From the NCBI GenBank assembly GCA_024403955.1, contig JAKSQX010000014.1:1-33655 (forward strand): 33,655 nt of DNA, in the 5' to 3' direction. The position numbers and the translations under genes were made by a program. Under the pieces are notes generated by a model. It saw nothing but the letters and a program-made list of their open reading frames with translations. It made no database searches and was not told where the DNA came from. This document shows positions 23,603-32,730 of this stretch, one piece after another (positions within the stretch are counted from its first letter, which is position 1; every line of letters starts with the position of its first letter). The DNA is from Clostridia bacterium. GTDB taxonomy: Bacteria; Bacillota; Clostridia; Oscillospirales; Acutalibacteraceae.

Positions 23603-25084
23603 ATGATTAAAAGAAGTTCAGGCATTTTGTTGCCAATATTTTCTTTGCCGTCGCCGTACGGCATAGGCACACTGGGCAAGGCCGCCTACGACTTTGTCGA
23701 CTTCCTTGTCGACGCAGGTCAGTCGTGGTGGCAAATCCTCCCAGTGGGCCCGACTAGCTACGGCGACTCCCCATATCAGAGTTTCTCAACCTTTGCTGGC
23801 AACCCATATTTTATTGACCTCGATATGCTTATTAAAGACGGACTCCTTGAGAAGTCTGACGTTAAGAATATTGAGTGGTATGGGCATCCATCATATGTGG
23901 ACTATGAAAAGATGTGGAATAACAGGTATAACGTTCTTAGAAAAGCTGTTAAAAATAGCAAGGGAAGAGAAGATCCTGAATTTGTCCACTTCTATACCGA
24001 GAACAACAGGTGGCTCACAGAGTATTCACTCTACATGGCTGTGAAATCCCACTTTGATAATAAGCCTTGGACTGAGTGGCCTGATGAGGATATTAGACTT
24101 CACAGAGAGGAAGCTATAAGAAAGTATTCTGAAATGCTATCTGAAGATATCCTTTTTTATGAGTATCTCCAGTTCTTGTTCTATAAGCAATGGGATAAAC
24201 TTCGTGCATATGCAAAGGAAAAAGGTATTGGAATCATAGGCGATATTCCAATCTATGTCGCACTCGACTCGGCTGATGTCTGGTCTGACCCAATGCAGTT
24301 TAAACTCGATGAGAAAAACCTTCCAAAGGATGTTGCTGGTGTTCCACCTGACTACTTCTCAAAGGATGGTCAACTTTGGGGTAACCCACTTTACGATTGG
24401 GACTTTATGCGCTCAGATGGTTTTGGCTGGTGGATTAGAAGGATTGAGGGCGCACAGAAGCTCTACGATATAATTCGCATCGACCACTTTAGGGGCTTTG
24501 AGTCATACTGGGCAGTTCCATATGGTGAGAAGACAGCGAAAAACGGTCAGTGGATTAAGGGACCTGGAATGGACCTCGTCAATGTCCTTAAGAACTGGTT
24601 CTGGAATATTCAGTTTATTGCAGAGGACCTAGGCATCTTAACTGATGATGTTAGAGATCTTCTCAAAGAATCAACTTTCCCAGGCATGAAAGTGCTTGAG
24701 TTCGCATTTGATTCTAAGGAACCATCCGATTATCTTCCTTACAACTATGATAAGAACTGTGTCTGCTATGCAGGTACTCACGATAATGACACACTGAAGG
24801 GTTGGATAAAATCAGCCAAGAAAGATGACGTCAAATTCGCGAAGGAGTTCTTAAATGTTCAGGATGATAAGGATCTTATCAGTGAAATCCTAAGAGCGGG
24901 TATGGCCTCAACTGCAGACTTATTCGTTGCACAGATTCAGGATTATCTTGAGCTTGGACCAAAAGCACGAATCAACACACCAGGTACTTTAGGTGACAAC
25001 TGGAAGTGGAGACTTTCACCTGACCAACTCGATAAAAAACTTGCAAAGCGCATCTGTAAAGGTGTAAAACTTTACAATAGATAA
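23603..25084 (+). CDS. malQ: 4-alpha-glucanotransferase (amylomaltase, GH77)
   Basis: MalQ transfers alpha-1,4-glucan segments between malto-oligosaccharides and releases glucose. The 493-residue protein has the GH77 barrel features: N-terminal RSSGILLPIFSLPSPYGIG, the nucleophile Asp294 in IRIDHFRGF, acid/base Glu341 in FIAEDLG and the transition-state aspartate Asp394 in GTHDND. The 250s loop region (VAGVPPDYFSKDGQLWGNPLYDW) is also typical. ATG 23603 has AGAAGG six bases upstream; longer in-frame starts would overlap the pilT terminator. The first 120 bases are GC-rich (about 60% for 23641-23700 by hand count) compared with the rest. No other starch or maltose genes lie next to it. Confidence 0.96.
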   Translation: MIKRSSGILLPIFSLPSPYGIGTLGKAAYDFVDFLVDAGQSWWQILPVGPTSYGDSPYQSFSTFAGNPYFIDLDMLIKDGLLEKSDVKNIEWYGHPSYVDYEKMWNNRYNVLRKAVKNSKGREDPEFVHFYTENNRWLTEYSLYMAVKSHFDNKPWTEWPDEDIRLHREEAIRKYSEMLSEDILFYEYLQFLFYKQWDKLRAYAKEKGIGIIGDIPIYVALDSADVWSDPMQFKLDEKNLPKDVAGVPPDYFSKDGQLWGNPLYDWDFMRSDGFGWWIRRIEGAQKLYDIIRIDHFRGFESYWAVPYGEKTAKNGQWIKGPGMDLVNVLKNWFWNIQFIAEDLGILTDDVRDLLKESTFPGMKVLEFAFDSKEPSDYLPYNYDKNCVCYAGTHDNDTLKGWIKSAKKDDVKFAKEFLNVQDDKDLISEILRAGMASTADLFVAQIQDYLELGPKARINTPGTLGDNWKWRLSPDQLDKKLAKRICKGVKLYNR

Positions 25085-25089
25085 ATTTT

Positions 25090-25122
25090 AGAAGACAGGT
25101 TTTAGCCTGTCTTCTTTTTTAT
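25090..25122 (+). terminator. Terminator after malQ
   Basis: A perfect 10-bp stem AGAAGACAGG/CCTGTCTTCT (25090-25099, 25106-25115) with a 6-nt loop is followed by TTTTTATT. Confidence 0.93.
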
Positions 25123-25150
25123 TGATTATTTTTCTAAATTGGAATATAAT
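25122..25150 (+). promoter_or_regulatory. Promoter of the XRE-chrA-hflX operon
   Basis: TTGATT (25122-25127), 17 nt, TATAAT (25145-25150). The -35 begins exactly where the T tail of the malQ terminator ends. Confidence 0.75.
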
Positions 25151-25185
25151 TAATTTGCTATTTTAGAAATAAGAAGGGATAAGCA

Positions 25186-25428
25186 ATGAGAATAAGAGAG
25201 CAGCTTCGAGGCGACAAGAATATCTCTGGCGCTAGGATTGAAGCGATAAGAAAAGAACGTGGTATCAAGCAAGTTGATATGATTGAGTCATTAAATCTCC
25301 AAGGTGTTGAGATGACAAGTTCAGGTCTCTCAAAGATTGAGGGACAGCACAGGGGAATTAATGACTACGAACTCCTCGCAATCGCAAATACACTCGACGT
25401 ATCTGTCGACTACCTTCTAGGAAGATAA
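25186..25428 (+). CDS. Small XRE-family transcriptional regulator
   Basis: The 80-residue protein is almost only a Cro/CI-type helix-turn-helix domain. IRKERGIKQVDMIESLNLQGVEMTSSGLSKIEGQHRGINDYELLAIANTLDVSVDYLLGR shows the recognition helix around SSGLSKIE and ends with the family-typical DYLLGR. It has no sensor domain. It is the first gene downstream of promoter 25122-25150 and is followed nine bases later by the ChrA-like pair, so it may control its own operon. AGAAGGGA lies upstream of ATG 25186. The ligand or operator is unknown; no clear palindrome was found at its promoter. Confidence 0.88.
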   Translation: MRIREQLRGDKNISGARIEAIRKERGIKQVDMIESLNLQGVEMTSSGLSKIEGQHRGINDYELLAIANTLDVSVDYLLGR

Positions 25429-25437
25429 GGTGACAAA

Positions 25438-25986
25438 ATGAAGGACCTATTTAAACTCTTTATGAGTTTCTTCAGGATCGGCCTTTTCACTATAGGAGGA
25501 GGCTATGCTATGCTCCCACTTATGGAGGCAGAGGCAGTTGACAGAAACTCATGGGTAACAAAAGAAGAGATGCTCGATATCTACACTTTGAGTCAGTGTA
25601 CTCCAGGTGTTATTGCTGTTAACACGGCAACGTTTATTGGCAGAAAGACAAAAGGCTTCTTTGGTGCCCTCTTTGCAACACTTGGTGTAATTACTCCAAG
25701 CCTTATTATCATATCTCTTATTGCTGCTTTCTTTACCAGCTTTGCCGATAACCCTTATGTCGTGCATGCTTTTGCAGGTATCCGTGTTGCGGTTGCTGCA
25801 CTTATGGCATGTGTCGTTTTGAAGTTTATTAAATCTGGAATAAAGGCACCCGCACAGGTGGGAATACTTATTGCTGCTTTTATTACGGTGGCGTTTTTGA
25901 AGATTTCGCCAGTAATCATAATTTTGGTTTCTGGTCTCTTTGGTTTCTTTGCCCTCAGAGGAAAGGAGGCTGAAGTTGATGAATAA
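25438..25986 (+). CDS. Chromate transporter family protein, first half-size subunit
   Basis: The 182-residue membrane protein is one ChrA (CHR) domain with about five or six hydrophobic segments. It contains the family motifs FFRIGLFTIGGGYAMLPLME and LSQCTPGVIAVNTATFIG. Many bacteria encode one long, duplicated ChrA; others use two short genes in tandem, as here, forming a heteromeric carrier. Members can export chromate, but in most gut or anaerobic hosts the true substrate is unknown. GGTGACAA lies ahead of the ATG. The end overlaps the second ChrA gene by eight bases. Confidence 0.88.
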   Translation: MKDLFKLFMSFFRIGLFTIGGGYAMLPLMEAEAVDRNSWVTKEEMLDIYTLSQCTPGVIAVNTATFIGRKTKGFFGALFATLGVITPSLIIISLIAAFFTSFADNPYVVHAFAGIRVAVAALMACVVLKFIKSGIKAPAQVGILIAAFITVAFLKISPVIIILVSGLFGFFALRGKEAEVDE

Positions 25987-26527
25987 ACTCTTGCTTATGT
26001 GTCTTAATTTCTTTAAGACTGGCCTCCTCGCTGTAGGTGGAGGTCTTGCAACTGTGCCTTTCCTAAAGGAAATTGCGGAGAAGCATCCTGATTGGTACAC
26101 GGTTGAAGATCTTACGAATATGATTGCGGTAGGTGAATCTACACCTGGCCCAATCGGTATCAACATCGCAACCTATGCTGGCTTCCAAACTGCTGGCGTG
26201 ATCGGTGGTATACTTGCGACACTCTTTATGGTCGCTCCATCGTTCATCGTCATTATGATTATTTATAAAGCTTGGCAGAAGTTTAAAGATAATGATAAGG
26301 TACAGGCAACATTTTTAGGCCTTAGACCTGCAGGTATAGGACTTATATTATCTGTATGCTATACAGTTTTTGTCAGTGCTGTAATTCCAGGTGGAACATT
26401 TAATCCATATTTACTTTTAATGTTCCTTGTATTCTTCGCTGCATTGCAGATTCCAAAAATCAAGGATATTCATCCAATCTTTTATATTCTACTTGCTGCG
26501 GCTATAGGAATTATATTTAAACTTTAA
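25979..26527 (+). CDS. Chromate transporter family protein, second half-size subunit
   Basis: This second CHR domain has 182 residues, the same size as its neighbour, and equivalent motifs: FFKTGLLAVGGGLATVPFLKE and GESTPGPIGINIATYAGF. It starts at the ATG within ATGAATAA, overlapping the first gene. AAAGGAGG ten bases before this ATG shows an independent start rather than a frameshifted long ChrA. The two are expected to insert with opposite topology and work together. hflX begins nine bases after the stop. Confidence 0.88.
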   Translation: MNKLLLMCLNFFKTGLLAVGGGLATVPFLKEIAEKHPDWYTVEDLTNMIAVGESTPGPIGINIATYAGFQTAGVIGGILATLFMVAPSFIVIMIIYKAWQKFKDNDKVQATFLGLRPAGIGLILSVCYTVFVSAVIPGGTFNPYLLLMFLVFFAALQIPKIKDIHPIFYILLAAAIGIIFKL

Positions 26528-26536
26528 GGAAATACT

Positions 26537-27787
26537 ATGATTGATTTAGAAGATAAAATTAGACCTGAGCGAGCAATACTGTGCTCTGTTGACACTGGCG
26601 AGTTTGACGCCGAGGTGTCGATAGACGAACTTGAGGAGCTCGCTCGTACAGCAGGGGCGGAGGTCGTCGCAAAAGTTGTGCAACCTAGACCTGCGCCTGA
26701 CACCGCGCTGTTCCTTGGCACGGGTAAGCTTGATGAGATAAAGGATTTTGTCGATTATCCAAATATCGACGTACTTATCTTTGATGATGAGCTTACACCG
26801 TCACAACAGCGCAACATTGAAAACTATATGGATAAGAAGGTTATTGATAGAACAACTCTTATCCTGGATATCTTTGCTCAGCGTGCACGCTCAAAAGAGG
26901 GCAAACTTCAAGTTGAACTTGCACAACTCCAGTACAGATTACCTCGTCTAGGTGGACAGGGACTTGCTCTCTCAAGACTTGGCGGTGGTATCGGTACAAG
27001 AGGTCCTGGTGAGTCGAAACTTGAGTCAGATAGACGTCATATTCGTAGAAGGATTGATGCGATAAAAGCTGAGCTTCGCGAGGTGGAGAAGCGTCGCAAT
27101 CTTCAGCGCAAGCGCCGTCAAAAGGACGGTGTACAGACGGTTGTTATTGTCGGCTATACGAACGCCGGCAAGTCTACGCTTATGAATCATCTCACACAGG
27201 CCGGCGTCCTCGCTGAGAACAAACTCTTTGCGACGCTTGATCCAACAAGCCGAGCACTTACATTGCCTTCGGGAAGAGAGGTAATGCTCATTGACACGGT
27301 AGGACTTGTTAGAAGACTTCCTCATAACCTTGTTGAAGCATTTAAGTCAACTCTGGAGGAAGCTGCATCAGCGGATGTTATATTAAATGTATGCGATGCA
27401 TCTGACCCTTGTGCAGTAGAACATCTCCGTGTCACAAATGACTTGCTCGTAGAACTTGGCGCAGAGGGTAAGCCAATTGTAAATGTAATGAATAAGTGTG
27501 ATCAGATATATGATCTAAACGATGTTCCAACAATCGGTAATACAGTATATATTTCTGCATTGCGCGGAAATGGAATAGATAAACTTCTCAATGCAATTGA
27601 GGAGGCACTTCCAAAGGATAGGAAGCGCTGCACGTATCTCTTCCCATACAACGATTTGAAACCGGCAGCACTTGTTCGAGAGGATGGTAACGTTTTCTCA
27701 GAGGAGTATGTTGATGAGGGCCTCAAAATTGATGCTCTCTGTAGCATTATGATTGTAAATAAACTTGAAAAATATGTATTGGAGTAA
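26537..27787 (+). CDS. hflX: GTPase HflX
   Basis: HflX binds the 50S subunit and splits stalled or stressed ribosomes. The 416-residue protein has the HflX N-terminal domain with LFLGTGKLDEI and DDELTPSQQRNIE, then the glycine-rich linker RLGGGIGTRGPGESKLESDRR and a basic helix (about 165-197). The G domain follows: G1 GYTNAGKS (206-213), G2 threonine in FATLDPTSR, G3 DTVG (253-256) and G4 NKCD (319-322). Length is usual for the family. AAGGAAATACT ahead of ATG 26537 is the ribosome site. Operon position with ChrA-like genes is not a known functional link. Confidence 0.96.
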   Translation: MIDLEDKIRPERAILCSVDTGEFDAEVSIDELEELARTAGAEVVAKVVQPRPAPDTALFLGTGKLDEIKDFVDYPNIDVLIFDDELTPSQQRNIENYMDKKVIDRTTLILDIFAQRARSKEGKLQVELAQLQYRLPRLGGQGLALSRLGGGIGTRGPGESKLESDRRHIRRRIDAIKAELREVEKRRNLQRKRRQKDGVQTVVIVGYTNAGKSTLMNHLTQAGVLAENKLFATLDPTSRALTLPSGREVMLIDTVGLVRRLPHNLVEAFKSTLEEAASADVILNVCDASDPCAVEHLRVTNDLLVELGAEGKPIVNVMNKCDQIYDLNDVPTIGNTVYISALRGNGIDKLLNAIEEALPKDRKRCTYLFPYNDLKPAALVREDGNVFSEEYVDEGLKIDALCSIMIVNKLEKYVLE

Positions 27788-27793
27788 CACTTA

Positions 27794-28495
27794 ATGGTAC
27801 TTACAAACTATACGGTAAATGCGAGCAATATTAATAAAGACTATACTTTTATTGTCCTTTCGGATTTGCATGACAAACCATATGATGAAGCAATAAAATA
27901 TGTGAAGTATGTGAAGCCTGACGCGATTTTTGTGGTGGGTGACCTTGTTGACCGACACCTTAAGAAGAGGGATAAATGCATACCTTTCTTAAAAGAATGC
28001 GTAGCTCTTGCTCCAACATTTTTTTCATATGGTAATCATGAGGTTAAATATCCAGTGATAAGTGAGGAAGAATTCTTGTCCACGGGTATAACAATTCTCG
28101 ACAACTCTTGGACCATCTTTAGCGATGATATTTTGATAGGTGGACAGACACCAAGTAGAACAGAAGTTGAGAAGGATTGGCTCAGGGATTTTGAGGATGC
28201 TGATCAGTATAAGATTCTCCTTGATCATCACCCGGAGCACTATGAAGAGTATCTTAAGGATAATCATCCAGAGATAGACCTGATTATTTCAGGACACGCA
28301 CATGGAGGACAGATAAGACTATTTGGTCACGGTCTGTTCTCACCAGGACAGGGAGTATTTCCAAAATACACTAAGGGTTTCTACGATAAAAGACTTATTG
28401 TCGGCGCGGGCCTTGCCAATACTGGCTATTTGATACCTCGTTTATTTAATCCGACAGAAGTGTTGAAGATTGACCTAAAAAAGTGCTATAATTAG
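27794..28495 (+). CDS. Calcineurin-like metallophosphoesterase
   Basis: The 233-residue protein has all five phosphoesterase motifs: SDLHD (23-27), GDLVDR, YGNHE, LLDHHPE and SGHAHGGQ. It has no signal peptide or membrane anchor and so differs from longer YkuE-like enzymes that have a Tat signal. The C-terminal block SPGQGVFPKYTKGFY is typical of the subfamily. The substrate is unknown. GGAG nine bases before ATG 27794 serves as ribosome site, six bases after hflX. The pncB promoter lies inside its last 35 bases. Confidence 0.9.
   Translation: MVLTNYTVNASNINKDYTFIVLSDLHDKPYDEAIKYVKYVKPDAIFVVGDLVDRHLKKRDKCIPFLKECVALAPTFFSYGNHEVKYPVISEEEFLSTGITILDNSWTIFSDDILIGGQTPSRTEVEKDWLRDFEDADQYKILLDHHPEHYEEYLKDNHPEIDLIISGHAHGGQIRLFGHGLFSPGQGVFPKYTKGFYDKRLIVGAGLANTGYLIPRLFNPTEVLKIDLKKCYN
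28463..28492 (+). promoter_or_regulatory. Internal promoter for pncB
   Basis: TTGAAG (28463-28468), 18 nt, TATAAT (28487-28492) with TGc making a perfect extended -10 (TGCTATAAT). It lies within the 3' end of the phosphoesterase gene. The predicted start near 28499 leaves a very short leader. Confidence 0.7.
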
Positions 28496-28514
28496 CCGAC
28501 TTGAGGTGATAACT

Positions 28515-29975
28515 ATGAAAGAGTATTATGACAGCAAAATCAATTTATCAATGCTCACAGACTTCTATGAACTCACAATGGCAAATGGTTATTTCCAGTA
28601 TGGATATAAGGATACCATTGGCTACTTTGATATGTTCTATAGAAACATTCCTGACCACGGTGGTTTCGTAATCATGTGTGGTGTTGAGCAGGTTGTTGAT
28701 TATCTCAAAAAATTGAAGTTCACTGATGAGGATATTGAGTATCTTCGTGGTCGTGGATTCTGTGAAGGATTCCTTGACTATCTCAAAAACTTTGACTTCT
28801 GCTGCGATGTATGGGCTATTCCAGAGGGTACACCTGTATTCCCTGGCGAACCAATCGTAAAGGTTCGTGGACCAATGATTCAGGCACAGTTTTTAGAGAC
28901 AATGGTTCTTCTTATTATCAACCATCAGAGCCTTATTGCTACGAAGGCAAACAGAGTTGTTCGTGCTTCTGAGGGACGAGCAGTAATGGAATTTGGCTCA
29001 CGCCGTGCTCAGTCAGCTCAGGCTGCTATTCTCGGTGCTCGTGCAGCATATATTGGCGGCTGTGTTGGCACAGCTTGCACATTGGACGGCCGCGACTATG
29101 ATATTCCTGCACTTGGTACAATGGCACATTCTTGGGTTCAGCTTTTTCCATCAGAGTATGAAGCTTTCAGAGCATATGCCGAGGCATATCCTGACTCTTG
29201 CACACTCCTTGTTGATACATATAACGTACTTAAATCAGGCGTTCCTAACGCTATCAAAGTATTTAACGAAGTACTTGTACCACAGGGTAAGAGACCTAAG
29301 GGTATCCGTATAGACAGTGGTGATATTACATATCTCTCAAAGAAGGCTCGTCAGATGCTTGATGAAGCAGGTTTCGAAGATTGTGGTATCTGCGCATCTA
29401 ACTCACTTGATGAATATATTATCCGTGACATGCTCCTTCAGGGTGCAAAGGTTGATTCCTTCGGTGTAGGTGAGAGACTTATCACAAGTTCTTCACATCC
29501 TGTACTTGATGGCGTTTATAAGCTCGTTGCTATTGAGGACAAGAACGGAACAATTGTTCCTAAGATTAAGATTTCAGAAAACGTTTCCAAGATTACAACT
29601 CCTTGCAATAAGGAAGTTTATCGTTTTTATGATAGGGAGACAGGTAAGGCTGAAGCTGATGTGCTCACAGTTTGCGGTGAAGTAATTGATGAGTCAAAGC
29701 CATACACACTCTTTGATCCTAACTACACTTGGAAACAGAAGGAAATTACAAACTTTGAGGCAAAGCCTCTTCTTGTAAAGATTTTCGAAAACGGTAAATG
29801 TCTCCACGAGGAGAGATCAGCAAAAGAAATTCAGGAATACTGCAAAGCTCAGCTTGATACCCTTTGGGATGAGTGTCTCCGTTTTGAACATCCTCACCAG
29901 TACTGGGTAGACTACTCAGAGAAGCTTTGGAACACTAAGTACAATCTTCTTAAGGAGTACAGCTCAAAGAGATGA
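28515..29975 (+). CDS. pncB: Nicotinate phosphoribosyltransferase
   Basis: The enzyme converts nicotinic acid and PRPP to nicotinate mononucleotide for NAD salvage. The 486-residue protein begins LSMLTDFYELTMANGYF, a hallmark of the family. It has MEFGSRRAQSAQAA around the catalytic region, GTMAHSWVQLF with the conserved histidine, LLVDTYN and GIRIDSGD in the phosphoribose site, and GVGERLITS near the end of the barrel. A GTG nine bases upstream is possible, but its GAGGTG is the ribosome site for the ATG at 28515. Its stop overlaps the HAD phosphatase start by four bases (ATGA). Confidence 0.96.
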   Translation: MKEYYDSKINLSMLTDFYELTMANGYFQYGYKDTIGYFDMFYRNIPDHGGFVIMCGVEQVVDYLKKLKFTDEDIEYLRGRGFCEGFLDYLKNFDFCCDVWAIPEGTPVFPGEPIVKVRGPMIQAQFLETMVLLIINHQSLIATKANRVVRASEGRAVMEFGSRRAQSAQAAILGARAAYIGGCVGTACTLDGRDYDIPALGTMAHSWVQLFPSEYEAFRAYAEAYPDSCTLLVDTYNVLKSGVPNAIKVFNEVLVPQGKRPKGIRIDSGDITYLSKKARQMLDEAGFEDCGICASNSLDEYIIRDMLLQGAKVDSFGVGERLITSSSHPVLDGVYKLVAIEDKNGTIVPKIKISENVSKITTPCNKEVYRFYDRETGKAEADVLTVCGEVIDESKPYTLFDPNYTWKQKEITNFEAKPLLVKIFENGKCLHEERSAKEIQEYCKAQLDTLWDECLRFEHPHQYWVDYSEKLWNTKYNLLKEYSSKR

Positions 29976-30619
29976 AGATGTATAGCACAGTAATTTGGGA
30001 CCTCGATGGTACTCTTCTTTATACGTTGGTCGACCTCATGGACTCGGTCAATTACTCTATGCGAACACTTGGCTACGAGGAACGCAGTCTTGAAGATATT
30101 CGTATGTTTGTTGGAAATGGTGTTAAAAAACTCGTAGAGCTTGCAATACCAGACGGCAGGGATAATCCCGATTATAAAAAGGCATATGATCTCTTCTGCG
30201 AGTACTACAGCGAACACAATTTAGACAACACTGTACCTTATGATGGCGTTGTTGAAGTTATTGAGGAACTTAGGAGACGTGGAGTTAAGCAGGCGATTGT
30301 TTCAAACAAGATTGACTCTGCCGTAAAGAAACTCAATAAAACTTTCTTCGGTGTTGATATTGCTTTGGGAGTCACTGATTCGCTTCCAAGGAAACCTGCT
30401 CCAGATATGGTTTGGAAGGCAGTGGCTGAGCTTGGGGCTGATATAAGTACAACCGTATATGTTGGTGACTCTGAAGTCGATTTAAAGACTGCAAAGAACT
30501 CAAAACTTGATTGTATATCAGTTCTTTGGGGATTTAGAAACTTAGATGAAATATCACCATATGGTCCAATGTGTACTGTGGAGAATCCAAAAGATATTTT
30601 GAAGTTTATAACAAAATAA
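29972..30619 (+). CDS. HAD-family hydrolase, phosphoglycolate phosphatase-like
   Basis: The 215-residue protein is a class I HAD phosphatase with a helical cap. Motif I is DLDGT (nucleophile Asp10, acid Asp12), motif II VSNK, and motif III a lysine in RKPAPDMV with GDSEVDLKTAKN. It resembles Gph/PGPase-type enzymes that remove phosphate from small metabolites. The otherwise common aspartate after DLDGTLL is tyrosine here, which should not stop catalysis. The ATG overlaps the pncB stop; a second ATG two codons on is an alternative start. A role in NAD-related phosphate recycling is guessed only from the gene order. Confidence 0.9.
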   Translation: MKMYSTVIWDLDGTLLYTLVDLMDSVNYSMRTLGYEERSLEDIRMFVGNGVKKLVELAIPDGRDNPDYKKAYDLFCEYYSEHNLDNTVPYDGVVEVIEELRRRGVKQAIVSNKIDSAVKKLNKTFFGVDIALGVTDSLPRKPAPDMVWKAVAELGADISTTVYVGDSEVDLKTAKNSKLDCISVLWGFRNLDEISPYGPMCTVENPKDILKFITK

Positions 30620-30620
30620 A

Positions 30621-30660
30621 AAAAAGAGCTTGGAACTGATGCTCCAAGTTCTTTTTATTT
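30621..30660. terminator. Bidirectional terminator between the convergent operons
   Basis: AAAAAGAGCTTGG and CCAAGTTCTTTTT pair across a short loop (30621-30634 with 30643-30656, one G-U), with an A run on one side and a T run on the other. It ends both the HAD operon and the metK operon. Confidence 0.88.
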
Positions 30661-30663
30661 TGC

Positions 30664-31284
30664 TTAGTGATCGAGATCTAATGCTTTAAATTGAACTTCA
30701 TTTCCATTGAAGTTTAAGTAGATTATCTCATCATCTTTGTCGTATTCAGCTGTCATATTAATTTTTTCGCCGGCGCCATCTTTAAATGTAATTTTATTAC
30801 CACTTGTCTTGAATGTGCCATTTGCTAAAGTTTTTGATACGATACCGAGATCAGCAAGAATATAGTCAACAGTGTTTGAGAAGTTATTGCTCTTTGCGGT
30901 TGTGAGAAGGAGCTCGTCGATGAGAGCGTCCTCGTCTTCAACACCAGCGTCTTTGATGAGCGCATCAATATCGCTACTCGATTTATTTGCTTCAAAAACC
31001 TTTTTATAGAGTTCCTTGTAGGCTGCTACAACTTCAGCTGCATCCTCATCCCCAATTCTTTGGGAGATGGCGAATCCACCGTCTTCATTGAATACAAGTG
31101 TGTATGTGCCAGTTGTGCTATCAAGGAAAGAGTAATCGCTCTCTTCTGTGAGAGTTGAACTCTTAAATTTGATTTTGTAGTTTGCATACCAACGGCCTTG
31201 AATCTTTTTCTTTGCGCCACAACCTGTGAAGAGTGTGAGCATAAGAACAGCAAGGAGAAGGATTGAAATAATTCTCTTATACAT
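30664..31284 (-). CDS. Lipoprotein of unknown function, last gene of the metK operon
   Basis: I do not recognise the family beyond a general lipocalin-like look. The 206-residue protein has a signal peptide with lipobox LFTGC, placing the acylated cysteine at residue 22. The mature part starts KIQGRWYANYKIKF and has alternating strand-like segments (GTYTLVFNEDGGFAIS, GTFKTSGNKITFKDG). These frame a helical middle (about 80-150) rich in acidic residues. ATG 31284 is chosen because GGAGG lies upstream and the signal peptide starts here; the longer in-frame extension is just shadow of the upstream gene. Its start overlaps the TSCPD stop by eight bases, so it is translationally linked to the SAM-controlled transcript. 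Confidence 0.8.
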   Translation of the reverse strand: MYKRIISILLLAVLMLTLFTGCGAKKKIQGRWYANYKIKFKSSTLTEESDYSFLDSTTGTYTLVFNEDGGFAISQRIGDEDAAEVVAAYKELYKKVFEANKSSSDIDALIKDAGVEDEDALIDELLLTTAKSNNFSNTVDYILADLGIVSKTLANGTFKTSGNKITFKDGAGEKINMTAEYDKDDEIIYLNFNGNEVQFKALDLDH

Positions 31285-31531
31285 TTTTTGTTGCCTCCAT
31301 AACAGCTGTTGCAAGCTGGTCTGAACAACTTGTTGGTTTGTATCCACATGTGATGCCGTGGAAGAGGTCGTAGATCTCTTCGGCTGTCTTTCCATCCATT
31401 GCAACTGAAATCGCTTTGAGGTTTCCGTTGCAGCCACCGTAGAATTCGATGTTTGAAACAACATGGTTCTCATCCATGTCAAAGTCTATCTGCTTTGAGC
31501 ATGTTCCCTGAGTTCTGTATGAAAATCTCAT
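31277..31531 (-). CDS. TSCPD-domain small protein
   Basis: The 84-residue protein carries the TSCPD domain, a stand-alone module also found at the C-terminus of some ribonucleotide reductases and named for a Thr-Ser-Cys-Pro-Asp-like motif. Here it reads PTSCSDQLA near the end. A glycine and cysteine block [12 protein letters not shown] sits in the middle, and two other cysteines are TCSKQ and ITCGY. The cysteine pattern suggests a metal or redox role, but the function of the stand-alone form is not established. ATG 31531 overlaps the metK stop (ATGA) and has TTGGAGG upstream. It lies between metK and a lipoprotein in one operon. Confidence 0.85.
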   Translation of the reverse strand: MRFSYRTQGTCSKQIDFDMDENHVVSNIEFYGGCNGNLKAISVAMDGKTAEEIYDLFHGITCGYKPTSCSDQLATAVMEATKNV

Positions 31532-32709
31532 TTTATTGCCTCCAAAAGTTCTTCGATCTTGTTTGTCTGTTCCCAAGATACACCTAAATCTTCACGTCCC
31601 ATATGGCCGAGAGCTGCCACGTTCTCATAGATTGGTTGTCTAAGGTCGAGTGTATCAATGATAGCGGCTGGGCGAAGGTCAAATATCTTTTTAACAGCTC
31701 TTACAATTCTTTCGTTAGGAACTGCTTCGGTACCAAATGTCTCAACCATGATTGAAACAGGGCGAGCAACACCGATTGCATAAGAGAGCTGGATTTCGCA
31801 CTTTCTTGCGAGGCCGGCTGCAACGACGTTCTTTGCAACCCAGCGAGCGGCATAAGTGGCGCTGCGGTCAACCTTTGTTGGGTCCTTACCTGAGAAAGCA
31901 CCGCCACCGTGGCGAGCATATCCACCGTAGGTGTCTACAATAATCTTACGGCCTGTGAGACCTGAGTCACCTGCAGGACCACCGATTACGAAACGTCCTG
32001 TTGGATTGATATAGAACTTAGTTTTGTCGTCAAGGAGTTCACCTGGAATGATTGGCTCAACAACTTCGTTGATGAGGTCAACTCTAATCTTCTCAAGTTC
32101 AACATTGTCGTCGTGCTGAGTTGAGATAACAATTGCCTCAATTCTTACAGGGTTGTTGTCCTCGTCATACTCAACTGTTACTTGTGTCTTACCATCTGGA
32201 CGAAGGTATGGGAGAGTGCCGTCCTCACGAACTTCCTGAAGTTTCTTTGCAAGCTTATGAGCAAGAGAGATTGGAAGAGGCATGAGTTCAGGCGTCTCGT
32301 CACAAGCGAAGCCGAACATAATACCCTGGTCACCGGCACCGTTGAGGTTGTACGCGTCGTCATCACCTTCCTTGATTTCAAGGGAGGCGTCAACGCCCAT
32401 AGCGATATCTGGAGATTGCTTATCAACATTTACGATGATGTTGCAGTTCTCTCCGTTGAAGTTGTATTCGTCCTTGTCATAACCAATGCTAATGATTGTG
32501 TCGCGTGCGATTTTTTCAATGTCAACATTTGCTGTCGTTGTAATCTCACCCATAATCATAACCTGGTTAGTTGTAGCTGTAGTTTCGCATGCAACACGTG
32601 AGTTTTTGTCCTGCTTGAGCATTGCATCGAGAATAGCGTCACTAATCTGATCACAGACTTTGTCTGGATGTCCTTTTGTTACAGATTCAGAAGTAAAAAG
32701 ATGATGCAT
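31528..32709 (-). CDS. metK: S-adenosylmethionine synthetase
   Basis: MetK makes S-adenosylmethionine from methionine and ATP. The 393-residue protein has all standard blocks: [23 protein letters not shown] at the N-terminus, [29 protein letters not shown], the P-loop-like [17 protein letters not shown] and the C-terminal HMGR. Length is normal. GGAGG precedes ATG 32709. Its 5' leader contains a SAM-I riboswitch followed by a terminator, so expression falls when the product is plentiful. Its stop overlaps the TSCPD start by four bases, which ties two small downstream genes to the same control. Confidence 0.97.
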   Translation of the reverse strand: MHHLFTSESVTKGHPDKVCDQISDAILDAMLKQDKNSRVACETTATTNQVMIMGEITTTANVDIEKIARDTIISIGYDKDEYNFNGENCNIIVNVDKQSPDIAMGVDASLEIKEGDDDAYNLNGAGDQGIMFGFACDETPELMPLPISLAHKLAKKLQEVREDGTLPYLRPDGKTQVTVEYDEDNNPVRIEAIVISTQHDDNVELEKIRVDLINEVVEPIIPGELLDDKTKFYINPTGRFVIGGPAGDSGLTGRKIIVDTYGGYARHGGGAFSGKDPTKVDRSATYAARWVAKNVVAAGLARKCEIQLSYAIGVARPVSIMVETFGTEAVPNERIVRAVKKIFDLRPAAIIDTLDLRQPIYENVAALGHMGREDLGVSWEQTNKIEELLEAIK

Positions 32710-32730
32710 AGAATCCTCCTAAAATTAATC

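Noticed and set aside
25549-26166. A 205-codon minus-strand frame across both ChrA genes
   Set aside because: It is antisense to two genes with clear motifs and ribosome sites; the frame is a by-product of codon use.
25438-26527. One ChrA gene broken by a frameshift
   Set aside because: The second part has its own AAAGGAGG and ATG, and both halves are complete CHR domains of equal size.
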